Assembly: GCF_030056735.1 (NCBI RefSeq)
Contig: NZ_JASHKN010000002.1
Location: forward strand, 434,001-498,000
Direction of reading: 5' to 3'
Source: Rhodococcus sp. IEGM 1409
GTDB lineage: Bacteria; Actinomycetota; Actinomycetes; Mycobacteriales; Mycobacteriaceae
DNA: 64,000 bases
The position numbers and the translations under genes are program-made. Under the pieces are notes generated by a model. It saw only the letters and a program-made list of their open reading frames with translations, did not search any database and was not told the origin of the DNA. Positions 38,482-47,223 of the stretch are shown piece after piece (position 1 is the stretch's first letter; each line of letters starts with the position of its first letter).

Positions 38482-39789
38482 TCACTTGAAGACGAACAGC
38501 TCACCGATTGCGCTGGGCGTCAACACTTCGCCCTTGGGACCGATGGAGGTGCCGACGGTGAAGCCGACCGCGCCCGGCAACGTGTCCTGATCCACCGTCT
38601 CACCGGTTTCGGTGTCGAAGGTGATCAGGCTCAGTCCGTTCTCGCCCTCGCGGACGACCGTGTATCCGGTGTTTCCGGCGGTCTGTGCCGGAACGCCCAG
38701 TTGCAGAAGGTCTTTACGTTCCCAGACCAGTTCGGCGTGATCTCCCTCGTCGCGCACGGCAAGGAGGTGCCCCTTGTCGCCGCCGGCGGGGATGATCAGG
38801 CCGTCGTCGGACGTCGAGGCGCTGCCGGCCGAGTTGAAGCCGATGTCGTAATTCCACCGGGGGTCACCGGTTTCGGCGTCCACCGCCCAGAGTGACCCGT
38901 TGTTGTCGGTGGCATAAACGGTCTTGCCGTCCTTCGACAGGTCCGGGCTCGACGCAGTCCCACCGGGAAGCGCATCGGTGGACCACTCGCGGGTGATGGA
39001 CGGATTGTCGCCGCCCGTGTACTTCATGGCGACCAGATCGGCAGCCTCAGAACTGGGCCCGTAGAAGGTGAAGTAGAACTTGCCGGTGCCGAGGTCGACT
39101 GCCGGAGTATTGGCCACCGGGCAGCCGGACGTGCCGAGGAAGCACTCGTTCAAACCCGTGTCGTCGGGAATGAGTTCTGCATTCGCGCCCTGGTCGATCG
39201 ACGGCGGTGGGATCAGATCGAACGACGGAACCACTTTGGCGCCGGTCTGCGGATCGAGCACGTTGATCTGGCCCAGTTGCGTGATGAACAGAAGGTTCCC
39301 GTCGCCGGTGAACTGCGACGAGAGTGGGGTACCGACAACAAGCGTGCGCCAACGTAATTGGCCTGTCTCGGTGAACGACATCATCGCGCCGCTCTCGCCG
39401 ACGTAGACATTGGTGGCCGTGTCGACGATGGGCGTCGAGGCGACTACTCCGTCGTTGAGTCGAGCACACCACTTCTTGCGACCCGAATCCATCTGGAACG
39501 AAAAGAGATTGCAGCCGTTCTCGGTGCGGGCGGTGACGAAGCTCTGGCCGTTCGCGGCCACCGAGGCGTACGCGGCAACCGGACCGCCGAGGGGGCGTGA
39601 CCACGCGAACTCGATATCGCGTGATCCGATGACCGGACTCGTGTCGCTGTTGCGTGCGTCGGCATGCATCGCCGGCCAACCCGCCGACGCGTACCGGTCC
39701 ACCCGTCCGTCGTCGCTGCCGCAACCGGCGATGAGGACGGCAGCGATCGCCGTCGACACCATCACGGACGACCGTAGGACCCGCCGCAT
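38482..39789 (-). CDS. PQQ-like beta-propeller lipoprotein (Rv3035-like)
   Basis: 435 residues from ATG 39789, 6 bases after GGGAG; GTG 39792 is adjacent. Lipobox IAGC (Cys23). The rest shows repeats of PQQ/BamB-like blades: VVASTPIVDTATNVYVGESG, TGQLRWRTLVVGTPLSS, DGKTVYATDNNGSLWAVDAETGDPRWNY and ITFDTETGETVDQDTLPG. It is a surface-anchored propeller, probably a scaffold or binding protein rather than a dehydrogenase because no PQQ-enzyme active-site set is evident. It is convergent with the methyltransferase pair and corresponds to Rv3035 in the mycobacterial order. Confidence 0.85.
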   Translation of the reverse strand: MRRVLRSSVMVSTAIAAVLIAGCGSDDGRVDRYASAGWPAMHADARNSDTSPVIGSRDIEFAWSRPLGGPVAAYASVAANGQSFVTARTENGCNLFSFQMDSGRKKWCARLNDGVVASTPIVDTATNVYVGESGAMMSFTETGQLRWRTLVVGTPLSSQFTGDGNLLFITQLGQINVLDPQTGAKVVPSFDLIPPPSIDQGANAELIPDDTGLNECFLGTSGCPVANTPAVDLGTGKFYFTFYGPSSEAADLVAMKYTGGDNPSITREWSTDALPGGTASSPDLSKDGKTVYATDNNGSLWAVDAETGDPRWNYDIGFNSAGSASTSDDGLIIPAGGDKGHLLAVRDEGDHAELVWERKDLLQLGVPAQTAGNTGYTVVREGENGLSLITFDTETGETVDQDTLPGAVGFTVGTSIGPKGEVLTPSAIGELFVFK

Positions 39790-39926
39790 CACAATCTCCC
39801 TGCCTTCACTTCGTCAAGAGCCTTCGGTAACTGCACAAGCCCGGACCAGAGACTATCCCGACCGGGGCAACGTGACGGGGCACACCCCGAGGGTCGGTGA
39901 GTCGGCCCCACGTAGGCTGAACACTC

Positions 39927-40691
39927 ATGACGAGCATGTGGGGCGCACCGTTGCGCACTCGATGGCGGGGATCACGCCGAGGCGACAGCGATCAGGCCAA
40001 GTTCTTGACCGTAGATTCCCTCAAATGGGTTCTGGCGAACAAGGCGTACACACCCTGGTACCTGGTGCGCTACTACCGTCTCGCCAAGTTCAAGATGGCC
40101 AACCCGCACGTGATCCTGCGCGGCATGGTGTTCCTCGGCAAGAACGTCGAAATCCACTCCACCCCCGACCTGTCCCGCCTCGAGATCGGGCGCTGGGTGC
40201 ACATCGGTGACGGCAATGCGATCCGGTGCCACGAAGGCTCGCTGCGCATCGGCGACAAGGTCGTCTTCGGCAAGGACAACGTCGTCAACACCTACCTCGA
40301 CATCGAAATCGGTGCGTCGACGCTCGTAGCCGACTGGTGCTACATCTGCGACTTCGACCACCGCATGGACGACATCAACACACCGATCAAGGACCAGGGC
40401 ATCGTCAAGGGCCCCGTCCGTATCGGCCCGGACACCTGGGTTGCCGCCAAGGTCACCGTGCTGCGGAACACCCGCGTCGGACGTGGTTGTGTACTCGGGG
40501 CGCACGCCGTCGTCAAGGGAGACATCCCGGACTACAGCATCGCCGTCGGCTCGCCCGCGAAGGCGGTCAAGAACCGCAAGTCCGATTGGGAAGCCGGCGC
40601 TGCCGATCGCGCGAAGTACGTCGCGGCGCTCGAGGACATCGCGCGCAAGAAGGCTGCCGCAGACGCTGCCGACGCGTCGTCGACGTCGTAA
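39927..40691 (+). CDS. Hexapeptide-repeat acyltransferase (Rv3034c-like)
   Basis: 254 residues. Left-handed beta-helix repeats run from about 70 to 210: VHIGDGNAIRCHEGSLRIGDKVVFGKDNVVN, IEIGASTLVADWCYICDFDH (catalytic-type His), VRIGPDTWVAAKVTVLRNTRVGRGCVLGAHAVVKGDIPDYSIAVGSPAK. The ending is the classic trimeric O-acetyltransferase tail. A basic N-terminus and an Ala/Lys-rich coil flank the domain. The homologue Rv3034c is a proposed sugar O-acyltransferase of the MGLP cluster, so acylation of a methylated glucan is a reasonable hypothesis. Confidence 0.85.
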   Translation: MTSMWGAPLRTRWRGSRRGDSDQAKFLTVDSLKWVLANKAYTPWYLVRYYRLAKFKMANPHVILRGMVFLGKNVEIHSTPDLSRLEIGRWVHIGDGNAIRCHEGSLRIGDKVVFGKDNVVNTYLDIEIGASTLVADWCYICDFDHRMDDINTPIKDQGIVKGPVRIGPDTWVAAKVTVLRNTRVGRGCVLGAHAVVKGDIPDYSIAVGSPAKAVKNRKSDWEAGAADRAKYVAALEDIARKKAAADAADASSTS

Positions 40692-40717
40692 GTCACTTTT
40701 CGACAGAACCCGCGATT

Positions 40718-40763
40718 ACTTTCGGCGCCGCCACCGGTCTGTATCGGTATCGGCGCCGAAAGT
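40718..40763 (+). terminator. Large hairpin between the acyltransferase and MDMPI genes
   Basis: ACTTTCGGCGCCG (40718-40730) pairs perfectly with CGGCGCCGAAAGT (40751-40763), with a possible inner ACCG/CGGT pairing. It is probably a terminator or attenuator after the acyltransferase gene; it ends 25 bases before the next start. Confidence 0.6.
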
Positions 40764-40788
40764 CTGCGCCGGTGAAAGGAATGCCGAC

Positions 40789-41424
40789 ATGAGCGAACAG
40801 ACACCCGAATGGGTCGTGGCGCAGCGCCGCGAACTGGTGGGATTTCTCGAAGGCCTGAGCGCAGAGCAGTGGAACGCGCCGACCCTGTGCGACGGGTGGC
40901 GGGTCCGGGAAGTGATCGCGCACATCACCATGCCGTACCGATACTCGGCGCCGCGATTCGTCGTGGAAATGGTCAAGTCACGCGGAAATTTCAACAAGAT
41001 GTCGAATCGGCGAGCGCTCGCTGACGCGTCGGAAGTTGGTGAGCAACAACTGCTCGCATCGCTTCGTGACAACGTTGCACACCCGTGGAAGCCACCGGGC
41101 GGCGGCTTCGAGGGCGCGCTCTCGCACGACGTGATCCACGGTCAGGACATTCGCGTGGCACTCGGCGACGATTACGTGGTGCCCGAAGATCGGCTCAGCC
41201 GCGTCCTCGGCGGCCTCTCACCCAAAACAGTGAAGTATTTCGGGACCGACCTCGACGGCGCGCGGTTGCGCGCCGACGACCGAGACTGGGAATACGGTGC
41301 GGGCGCCGAGGTTCACGGAGCGGCGCAGGATCTGCTGCTGGTGCTGTGCGGCCGGATGTTGCCGCCAGGCCATCTGCTCGGAGATGCGAGTTCTCGCTTC
41401 ACCGCGCCACTCCCGACCCCCTGA
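40789..41424 (+). CDS. Maleylpyruvate isomerase N-terminal (DinB-like) domain protein, putative mycothiol-dependent enzyme
   Basis: 211 residues from ATG 40789 with AAAGGAA upstream. VVAQRRELVGFLEGLSAEQWNAPTLCDGWRVREVIAHI is the MDMPI_N signature, with the first metal His in the AHI segment, and further His in LSHDVIHGQDIR complete the expected metal triad of the DinB fold. The C-terminal part includes DWEYGAGAEVHGAAQDLLLVLCGRMLP, typical of the TIGR03083 family. Such proteins often act as mycothiol-S-transferases or isomerases. It sits inside the MGLP-like set but has no evident connection to it; the M. tuberculosis order does not have it here. Confidence 0.85.
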   Translation: MSEQTPEWVVAQRRELVGFLEGLSAEQWNAPTLCDGWRVREVIAHITMPYRYSAPRFVVEMVKSRGNFNKMSNRRALADASEVGEQQLLASLRDNVAHPWKPPGGGFEGALSHDVIHGQDIRVALGDDYVVPEDRLSRVLGGLSPKTVKYFGTDLDGARLRADDRDWEYGAGAEVHGAAQDLLLVLCGRMLPPGHLLGDASSRFTAPLPTP

Positions 41425-41439
41425 GACTGAGGTCAGCGC

Positions 41440-42684
41440 TCAGCGCCCAGGCAGCGGACGCTCGGGTATCTGCGGACGTGCCAGCGGCTGCCGCACCCGA
41501 CGCTTTGCGCCCGCGTAGACGTGCGCAGTCTCCTCGGCGACCTGATGCCAGTCGAAGTCCGACGTCAGGCGTGCCCGGGCGGCCACGGCCCGCTCCTGTG
41601 CGCCGGCGGGATCGTCGAGAACCTCGCGAACTGCCGAGGTGAGTCCGGCGATGTCGCCCGGTTGGAAAGACATGCCTGTCACCCCGTCGACGACGGCCTC
41701 GCCCAGACCGCCTGCGGTGGACGTGATCAGCGGAGTGCCGGCTGCCGCCGCTTCGAGGGCGATGATCCCGAACGGCTCGTAGCGTGACGGCAGGACGATG
41801 GCATCCGCGCCGTGCAGCCAGCTGAGCAGTTCGGTGTGATCGAGGTTGCCGAGAAAGTCGACGGCCCGCGCGACGCGATGGGTGCGTGCCTGTTGGTAGA
41901 GCCAGGTGAACTGGGTACCTTCGCCTGCGATCGCGAGGGTCGTGCCGGGGTGGCTACGACGGATACGGGGGAGTGCCGCGATGGCGTCCTGCACACCCTT
42001 CTCGTATTCCAGGCGGCCGACGAAGAGGAGTTTCGGCGGTCCGGATCGCGGTCCTCGTTCGCGAAAGTTCCACGTGGTCACGTCGATTCCGTTGCGGATG
42101 ACGGTGATCGGCGGAAGCGTCGGGCCGTAGAGCTCGGTCACTTCCTCCTGCATCGACGCCGAACAGGTTATGAGAGAGTCGGATTCGTTTGCAAGCCACC
42201 ATTCGACTGAGTGGACCTGACGGTTGATTCGGCCGGAGATCCAACCGCTGTGCCGACCGGCTTCGGTGGCGTGAAGCGTGGAAACCAGTGGTACGTCGTA
42301 GAATTCGGCCAAGGCGATCGCCGGATGTGCAACCAACCAGTCGTGAGCGTGCACGACGTCCGGTTGCCAACCTTCGCCGACGCCCGGCTTGTGCAGCGCC
42401 ATCCCGGCACGGACCATCGCATGGCCCATGGCCAGGGTCCACGCGAGCATGTCCTCACCGAAGACGAAGTGCGCCGGGTCCTCGGCCACCGCGACGACGA
42501 GAACGCCCTCGGAAATGTGCGTGACTGTCGGGTGGGTCGATGAATCGGTGCCGGACGGGCGGCGTGAGAGCACCACGACCTCGTGGCCCGCGGCTGCCAA
42601 TTCGGTGGCGAGATGGTGGACGTGTCGACCTAGCCCGCCGACGACGACCGGTGGGTACTCCCACGAGACGATGAGAATTTTCAC
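41440..42684 (-). CDS. GT4 alpha-glucosyltransferase (Rv3032-like)
   Basis: 414 residues. GT-B fold: MKILIVSWEYPPVVVGGLGRHVHHLATELAAAGHEVVVL at the N-terminus, PDVVHAHDWLVAHPAIALAEFYDVPLVSTLHATEAGRH, ITVIRNGIDVTTW, LLFVGRLEYEKGVQDAI, and the nucleotide-sugar motif VLPSRYEPFGIIALEAAAAGTPLI (E-x7-E). In M. tuberculosis the equivalent Rv3032 elongates the alpha-1,4-glucan of methylglucose lipopolysaccharide and contributes to capsular glucan and glycogen. The 4-base overlap with the GH57 gene implies co-translation with a branching enzyme, as expected for a glucan-building pair. Confidence 0.92.
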   Translation of the reverse strand: MKILIVSWEYPPVVVGGLGRHVHHLATELAAAGHEVVVLSRRPSGTDSSTHPTVTHISEGVLVVAVAEDPAHFVFGEDMLAWTLAMGHAMVRAGMALHKPGVGEGWQPDVVHAHDWLVAHPAIALAEFYDVPLVSTLHATEAGRHSGWISGRINRQVHSVEWWLANESDSLITCSASMQEEVTELYGPTLPPITVIRNGIDVTTWNFRERGPRSGPPKLLFVGRLEYEKGVQDAIAALPRIRRSHPGTTLAIAGEGTQFTWLYQQARTHRVARAVDFLGNLDHTELLSWLHGADAIVLPSRYEPFGIIALEAAAAGTPLITSTAGGLGEAVVDGVTGMSFQPGDIAGLTSAVREVLDDPAGAQERAVAARARLTSDFDWHQVAEETAHVYAGAKRRVRQPLARPQIPERPLPGR

Positions 42685-44240
42685 GACGGACTCAGCTCTG
42701 TGTCAGGCAGACGGCGAGCATCCAACCCCGGGAACAACCCGTCCGCGCGATTCCAGCCTTCGGCGAGTCGCACGGCGACGGAATCGCGACCGGATACCAG
42801 CGCTTCGGAGATTTCCCTGGTCGCATGGGCGTGCTTGTGCGCGCGTTCACGGGCGTACCCCGCGGCCGAATCCTTACTCACCATGAATGCCCAATCGCTC
42901 GAAACTGTCATCAGTGTCTCGCGAAGTACCTGATCGTTGACGCGGTTTCGCAGTTCCGGTCGTCCGGGTGCGTTGTCGCGTCCGCGAGACTTGTCCACGG
43001 TGCTGAGCGCGGTCTCCACCACTTCGGAGTTCAGTTGCACCAGGTCGGAGACCTGATCGCCGGCCCACACGCGCCAGTCCTTACCTGATCCCCAGGACGA
43101 GTCCTCGAGCTGAACGGGTTCGCCGACGTATCCCGATGCCTTGGCGTCGGCGAGGGTGCCGACGCGGATTCCGGCTTCGGGGAGCGCGCGCAGAAGCTTC
43201 TCGAGCCACTGCGGACCTTCGTGCCACCAGTGTCCGAACAGTTCGGTGTCGAAAGCGGCGACCACGAGGGCGTCGCGGCCGATTCGAGCGGATTCACTGC
43301 GCAGACGCGCCCGAACGGTTTCGACGAAGTCGGCGACATGCTTGTCGACCGCGGCCGCGGCGAGTTCGGGGTCGTACGGCAACTTGTCGGCGGAGTCGAC
43401 GGTCCGTCCGGTGACCCGGGACGGCTTGAGGCCCGTCTCGTGGTCGTAGGTGTGGAAGTCGCGGTAGGCAGCGTGACCCGGGTATCCGGATTTCGGGGAC
43501 CAGACGCGGTAGCTGACCTGCAGGTCGCGGCCGAAAGCGACGACGTCGGATTCTCGAACCGGGCGGCCGAGGGACGTGTCGCCGCGCAAGGCGGGGCCGT
43601 CGACCATGAAGTGGGTGACGCCCGCTTCGGCGTAGCCGCGCTCCATACCTGGGGTGTACCCGCACTCGGGTCCCCAGATCCCGGTAGGGGTGTGGTTCCA
43701 CCGGGCATGCGCGTCGGCGAGACCTTCGCGGAGGGAGAATGCCCGCAAGCGAGGATCGAGCAGAGGTTGGAACGGGTGGGCCAGCGGCCCGCCGAGAAGC
43801 TCGAATGCCTCACGATCGATGAGGTCGCGAAATACCGGCGAGGCACCGTGCTGCCAGTGAGTCTCGAAATCTTCGAGAGCGGCTGCTGACGCCCGGTGTT
43901 CGCGCGCTCCGAGTTCGCGGTGCGCGGCGTCCGGCATGCCGGCGGCCTCGTGGGCACGGATCTGCCAGTTGCCGAGCCAGTGATGCATTCCGGCGAGGCA
44001 GTGGGGATCGTCCAACTGGGCCGCGAGTACCGGCGTGATTCCCAGCGTCAGCAAGTGCGATCGGCCCTCGTCGGCCAAGCGTCGCAGCGCGGCGGCGAGC
44101 GGAATGTACGACGCAGCCCAGGACTGGTAGATCCATTCCTCGCCGACGGGCCATCTGCCGTGGTTGGCGAGCCACGGCAGATGGGAGTGCAGAACCAGGG
44201 CGAACATCCCTGGTTCGGTGACGGGTGTTGCTCTACTCAC
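42681..44240 (-). CDS. GH57 1,4-alpha-glucan branching enzyme (Rv3031-like)
   Basis: 519 residues from GTG 44240, overlapping the previous gene's TGA. GH57 motifs: LVLHSHLPWLANHGRWPVGEEW (region 1), GIWGPECGYTPGMERGYAEAG (nucleophile Glu in GPEC), ALVVAAFDTELFGHWWHEGPQWLE (acid/base Asp in FDTELFGHWW), and a helical C-terminal DUF1957-like domain (ETLMTVSSDWAFMVSKDSAAGYARERAHKHAHA). It introduces alpha-1,6 branches into the glucan, paired with the GT4 enzyme; a cytoplasmic enzyme. Confidence 0.92.
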   Translation of the reverse strand: MSRATPVTEPGMFALVLHSHLPWLANHGRWPVGEEWIYQSWAASYIPLAAALRRLADEGRSHLLTLGITPVLAAQLDDPHCLAGMHHWLGNWQIRAHEAAGMPDAAHRELGAREHRASAAALEDFETHWQHGASPVFRDLIDREAFELLGGPLAHPFQPLLDPRLRAFSLREGLADAHARWNHTPTGIWGPECGYTPGMERGYAEAGVTHFMVDGPALRGDTSLGRPVRESDVVAFGRDLQVSYRVWSPKSGYPGHAAYRDFHTYDHETGLKPSRVTGRTVDSADKLPYDPELAAAAVDKHVADFVETVRARLRSESARIGRDALVVAAFDTELFGHWWHEGPQWLEKLLRALPEAGIRVGTLADAKASGYVGEPVQLEDSSWGSGKDWRVWAGDQVSDLVQLNSEVVETALSTVDKSRGRDNAPGRPELRNRVNDQVLRETLMTVSSDWAFMVSKDSAAGYARERAHKHAHATREISEALVSGRDSVAVRLAEGWNRADGLFPGLDARRLPDTELSPS

Positions 44241-45016
44241 TCGGCGGCGTCTTTCACTGCGATTGCAACGAGGTCGAGGCTGTCGTCGATGTCAGGTTCG
44301 CTGATGCTGAAATCGTCGACGGTGATGCCCTCGACGTCGCGGGTGAGATCTTCCGGCCAGGGCTCACCGGCCAGCGCGCGGTCGATCTGCGCATTGATGA
44401 ACGATCCGCCGTGCTTGGCGTCGAGTTCCTTCAGACGCGAACCGTGGTGCACACCGGTCGTCAACTGAACGCGGAATCCGGCGTCTTCGAGCAATTCGGT
44501 CATTTCGGCGGCGTTGAGCTCACGAGTGTGGAAAGGGTTGAGCGGCGTGTCGCGGCCGGGGGAGAAGGTGATCCGGTTGGGGGTGCTGATCAGAAGTTCA
44601 CCGCCGGGAGCGAGAACTCGGAAGCACTCGCGCAGGAACTGACCCTGATCCCACAGGTGCTCGATCACCTGGAAATTGACGACGACGTCAACGGAGTTGT
44701 CGGCCAGTGGAAGCTCGGCGAGGTTGCCGTGAAGCATCTCGACGCGGGGGTAGCGGGCACGGACGTGTTCGACCGCGGAGATGTCGTAGTCGAGGCCCGT
44801 GACCTTCGTGGCGACGTCGGCAATCATGTTGGCGCCGTAGCCTTCTCCGGATCCGGCTTCGAGGACTCGGCGGTCCGTGCAGCGCTCCAGAAGTGCGCGG
44901 TACACCACTTCGTGGCGCCTGAACCAGTAGTTCTCCTCGGGGATTCCTGGCACCGTTCGTTCGCCCGTCAAGGGCAGGGGTGCGTCCTCGTGGTTGCTGA
45001 CACTCGTTTCACTCAC
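44237..45016 (-). CDS. SAM-dependent methyltransferase (Rv3030-like, putative sugar O-methyltransferase)
   Basis: 259 residues from GTG 45016; a TTG at 45079 would add 21 residues of unlikely composition. HEVVYRALLERCTDRRVLEAGSGEGYGANMIADVA (motif I), VTGLDYDISAVEHVRARYP, LPLADNSVDVVVNFQVIEHLWDQGQFLRECFRVLAPGGELLISTPNR. The order methyltransferase, GH57, GT4 with 4-base overlaps matches M. tuberculosis Rv3030-Rv3031-Rv3032, in which Rv3030 is proposed to methylate the 6-O positions of MGLP. It is the first gene of that minus-strand operon and divergent from etfBA across a 34-base palindrome. Confidence 0.9.
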   Translation of the reverse strand: MSETSVSNHEDAPLPLTGERTVPGIPEENYWFRRHEVVYRALLERCTDRRVLEAGSGEGYGANMIADVATKVTGLDYDISAVEHVRARYPRVEMLHGNLAELPLADNSVDVVVNFQVIEHLWDQGQFLRECFRVLAPGGELLISTPNRITFSPGRDTPLNPFHTRELNAAEMTELLEDAGFRVQLTTGVHHGSRLKELDAKHGGSFINAQIDRALAGEPWPEDLTRDVEGITVDDFSISEPDIDDSLDLVAIAVKDAAE

Positions 45017-45111
45017 CCGTGCGAGATTAGTGCCATCCGAGTAGAACGTGTTCGCCGTGGTCCAGATCACTGCTGTCAATTCCTGTTCGTGCCGTTATGG
45101 TGGACGAGGTT

Positions 45112-45145
45112 CCACGTTAAGTTACCCACCGGTAACTTAACGTGG
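45112..45145. promoter_or_regulatory. 34-base perfect palindrome between etfBA and the MGLP-like operon
   Basis: CCACGTTAAGTTACC (45112-45126), spacer CACC, then its exact reverse complement (45131-45145). The inner part TTACCCACCGGTAA has a TTAC...GTAA layout. It lies about 143 bases before etfB and 96 bases before the methyltransferase. Its place in a divergent promoter region argues for an operator bound by a dimeric regulator rather than a terminator. The regulator is unknown; control of etf by a fatty-acid sensor is plausible. Confidence 0.7.
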
Positions 45146-45287
45146 GGTAATCTAACGCACAGCCGACGTGAACCGAGAAATCCGCCCGTAGGGAGACCTG
45201 TCGGACTCTCTTTTCGGACGCTCGGACTGCGCGAGCACCACAGACGATTTATCAGGTGAATTACACACAGGAGGTCGACGAAGACCC

Positions 45288-46088
45288 ATGACGAATATCG
45301 TTGTTTTGATCAAGCAGGTCCCCGACACATGGTCCGAGCGCAAGCTGACCGACGGCGACTACACGCTTGACCGTGAAGCCGCCGACGCAGTCCTCGACGA
45401 GATCAACGAGCGCTCCGTCGAAGAAGCACTCCTCATCAAGGAAGCTCAGGGCGGTGAGGTAACGGTGCTGTCCGCAGGTCCCGACCGCGCCACCGACGCT
45501 ATCCGCAAGGCTCTGTCGATGGGCGCCGACAAGGCTGTCCACATCAACGACCCGGCACTGCACGGCTCCGACGCGATCCAGACCGCATGGACCCTCGCTG
45601 CTGCTCTCGGACAGATCACCTTCGAGAACGACGAGCCGGCCGACCTGATCATCGCCGGCAACGAGGCCACCGACGGCCGCGTCGGCGCTGTCCCGGCCAT
45701 CATCGCCGAGTACCTGGGCATCCCGCAGCTCACGCAGCTGCGCAAGGTCGTCGTCGCCGACGGCAAGATCACCGGTGAGCGCGAGACCGACGAGGGCGTC
45801 TTCGGCCTCGAGGCTTCGCTGCCTGCGATCGTCTCGGTCACCGAGAAGATCAACGAGCCGCGCTTCCCGTCTTTCAAGGGCATCATGGCCGCGAAGAAGA
45901 AGGAAGTTCTCGTCTACACGCTGGCCGACCTCGGAGTCGATCCGGAGACCGTCGGTGTTGCCAATGCCGGCACCACCGTGACGTCCTCCACCCCGAAGCC
46001 CCCCCGTACCGCTGGTGAGCGCATCGCCGACGAGGGAGACGGTGGCACCAAGATTGCCGCTTACCTCGTCAGCAACAAGGTCATCTGA
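45288..46088 (+). CDS. etfB: Electron transfer flavoprotein beta subunit
   Basis: 266 residues. NIVVLIKQVPDTWSERKL begins the alpha/beta fold, with SVEEALLIKEAQGGEVTVLSAGPD, ALSMGADKAVHI, DLIIAGNEATDGRVGAVPAIIAEYLGIPQLTQ (the AMP-binding and conserved beta-ETF signature). It forms the heterodimer with EtfA that takes electrons from acyl-CoA dehydrogenases to the quinone pool. AGGAGG lies upstream, somewhat far from the ATG. 48 bases before etfA. Confidence 0.96.
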   Translation: MTNIVVLIKQVPDTWSERKLTDGDYTLDREAADAVLDEINERSVEEALLIKEAQGGEVTVLSAGPDRATDAIRKALSMGADKAVHINDPALHGSDAIQTAWTLAAALGQITFENDEPADLIIAGNEATDGRVGAVPAIIAEYLGIPQLTQLRKVVVADGKITGERETDEGVFGLEASLPAIVSVTEKINEPRFPSFKGIMAAKKKEVLVYTLADLGVDPETVGVANAGTTVTSSTPKPPRTAGERIADEGDGGTKIAAYLVSNKVI

Positions 46089-46136
46089 TCGCGCCCTTCT
46101 AGACATCCAGCAGAAGAACTCAGGGAGAGTTAAGTC

Positions 46137-47093
46137 ATGGCAGAAGTACTTGTGCTCGTAGAGCACACAGAGGGTGCGCTGAAGAAGGTCAGCACCGAAC
46201 TCATCACCGCTGCACGCACACTCGGTGAGCCGTCGGCAGTTGTCGCCGGCCCCGCGGGCACCGCAGCAAAGCTCGCCGACGCGCTGGCAGCAGCCGGCGC
46301 CGAGAAGATCTACGTCGCCGAGTCCGACGACATCGATGGCTACCTCGTCACCCCCAAGGTCGACGTTCTCGCCGCTCTGGTCGAGTCCACCAGCCCGGCA
46401 GCAGTCATCACCGCAGCCGGCACCGAGGGCAAAGAGGTTGCCGGTCGTCTGGCCGCACGTCTGGGCTCCGGACTGCTGACCGACGTCATCGAGATCAAGG
46501 CTGACGGCACCGGCGTCCACTCCATCTTCGGTGGCGCGTTCACCGTCGAGGCCAAGGCCAACGGCGACGTTCCCGTCTACTCGGTACGTCCGGGTGCCGT
46601 CGAGGCTGCTCCGCAGGCCGGCGCAGGCGAGCAGATCACCGTCGAGGTTCCGGCTCAGGACGAGAGTGCCGTCAAGGTCACCTCGCGTGAGCCCATCGTC
46701 GGCGGCGACCGCCCCGAGCTCACAGAGGCGTCGGTTGTCGTCTCCGGTGGACGTGGCGTCGGCAGCGCGGACAAGTTCTCCGTCGTCGAAGAGCTGGCCG
46801 ATTCCCTCGGCGCTGCAGTCGGTGCTTCGCGTGCCGCTGTCGACTCGGGCTACTACCCCGGACAGTTCCAGGTCGGTCAGACCGGTAAGACGGTCTCCCC
46901 GCAGCTGTACATCGCGCTCGGCATTTCCGGTGCCATCCAGCACCGCGCCGGTATGCAGACGTCCAAGACCATCGTCGCGGTCAACAAGGACGAAGAGGCG
47001 CCCATCTTCGAGATCGCCGATTTCGGCATCGTGGGCGACCTGTTCAACGTCGCACCGCAGCTCACCGAAGCTGTGAAGTCCCACAAGGGCTGA
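46137..47093 (+). CDS. etfA: Electron transfer flavoprotein alpha subunit
   Basis: 318 residues, GGGAG before the ATG. N-terminal part contacts EtfB ([24 protein letters not shown]). The C-terminal FAD domain shows [40 protein letters not shown], and [62 protein letters not shown], the EtfA FAD signature. Ends in an inverted-repeat element. Confidence 0.97.
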   Translation: MAEVLVLVEHTEGALKKVSTELITAARTLGEPSAVVAGPAGTAAKLADALAAAGAEKIYVAESDDIDGYLVTPKVDVLAALVESTSPAAVITAAGTEGKEVAGRLAARLGSGLLTDVIEIKADGTGVHSIFGGAFTVEAKANGDVPVYSVRPGAVEAAPQAGAGEQITVEVPAQDESAVKVTSREPIVGGDRPELTEASVVVSGGRGVGSADKFSVVEELADSLGAAVGASRAAVDSGYYPGQFQVGQTGKTVSPQLYIALGISGAIQHRAGMQTSKTIVAVNKDEEAPIFEIADFGIVGDLFNVAPQLTEAVKSHKG

Positions 47094-47101
47094 CGTTTTT
47101 G

Positions 47102-47145
47102 CTGTGCGCCTTTGTTAACCGCCCGCGGTTAACAAAGGCGCACAG
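47102..47145. repeat. Dispersed inverted repeat, copy B (after etfA)
   Basis: Perfect 21-base arms (47102-47122 and 47125-47145) with a 2-base gap: CTGTGCGCCTTTGTTAACC starts the left arm. It shares its outer half with copies at 22884 and 57788. It lies nine bases after the etfA stop and follows a TTTTT run, so it also acts as a plausible terminator. Confidence 0.9.
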
Positions 47146-47223
47146 TGCTTTATTCACTCGGCCTGCATCGACATGTCACTTCGCTGACACCGAGGCGCCG
47201 TTCGCGCTCGATAAACCTTGCGC

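Noticed and set aside
45261-47084. A 607-codon open frame on the minus strand across etfBA
   Set aside because: Exact shadow of the two etf genes in the antisense frame; composition-driven, no domain or ribosome site.
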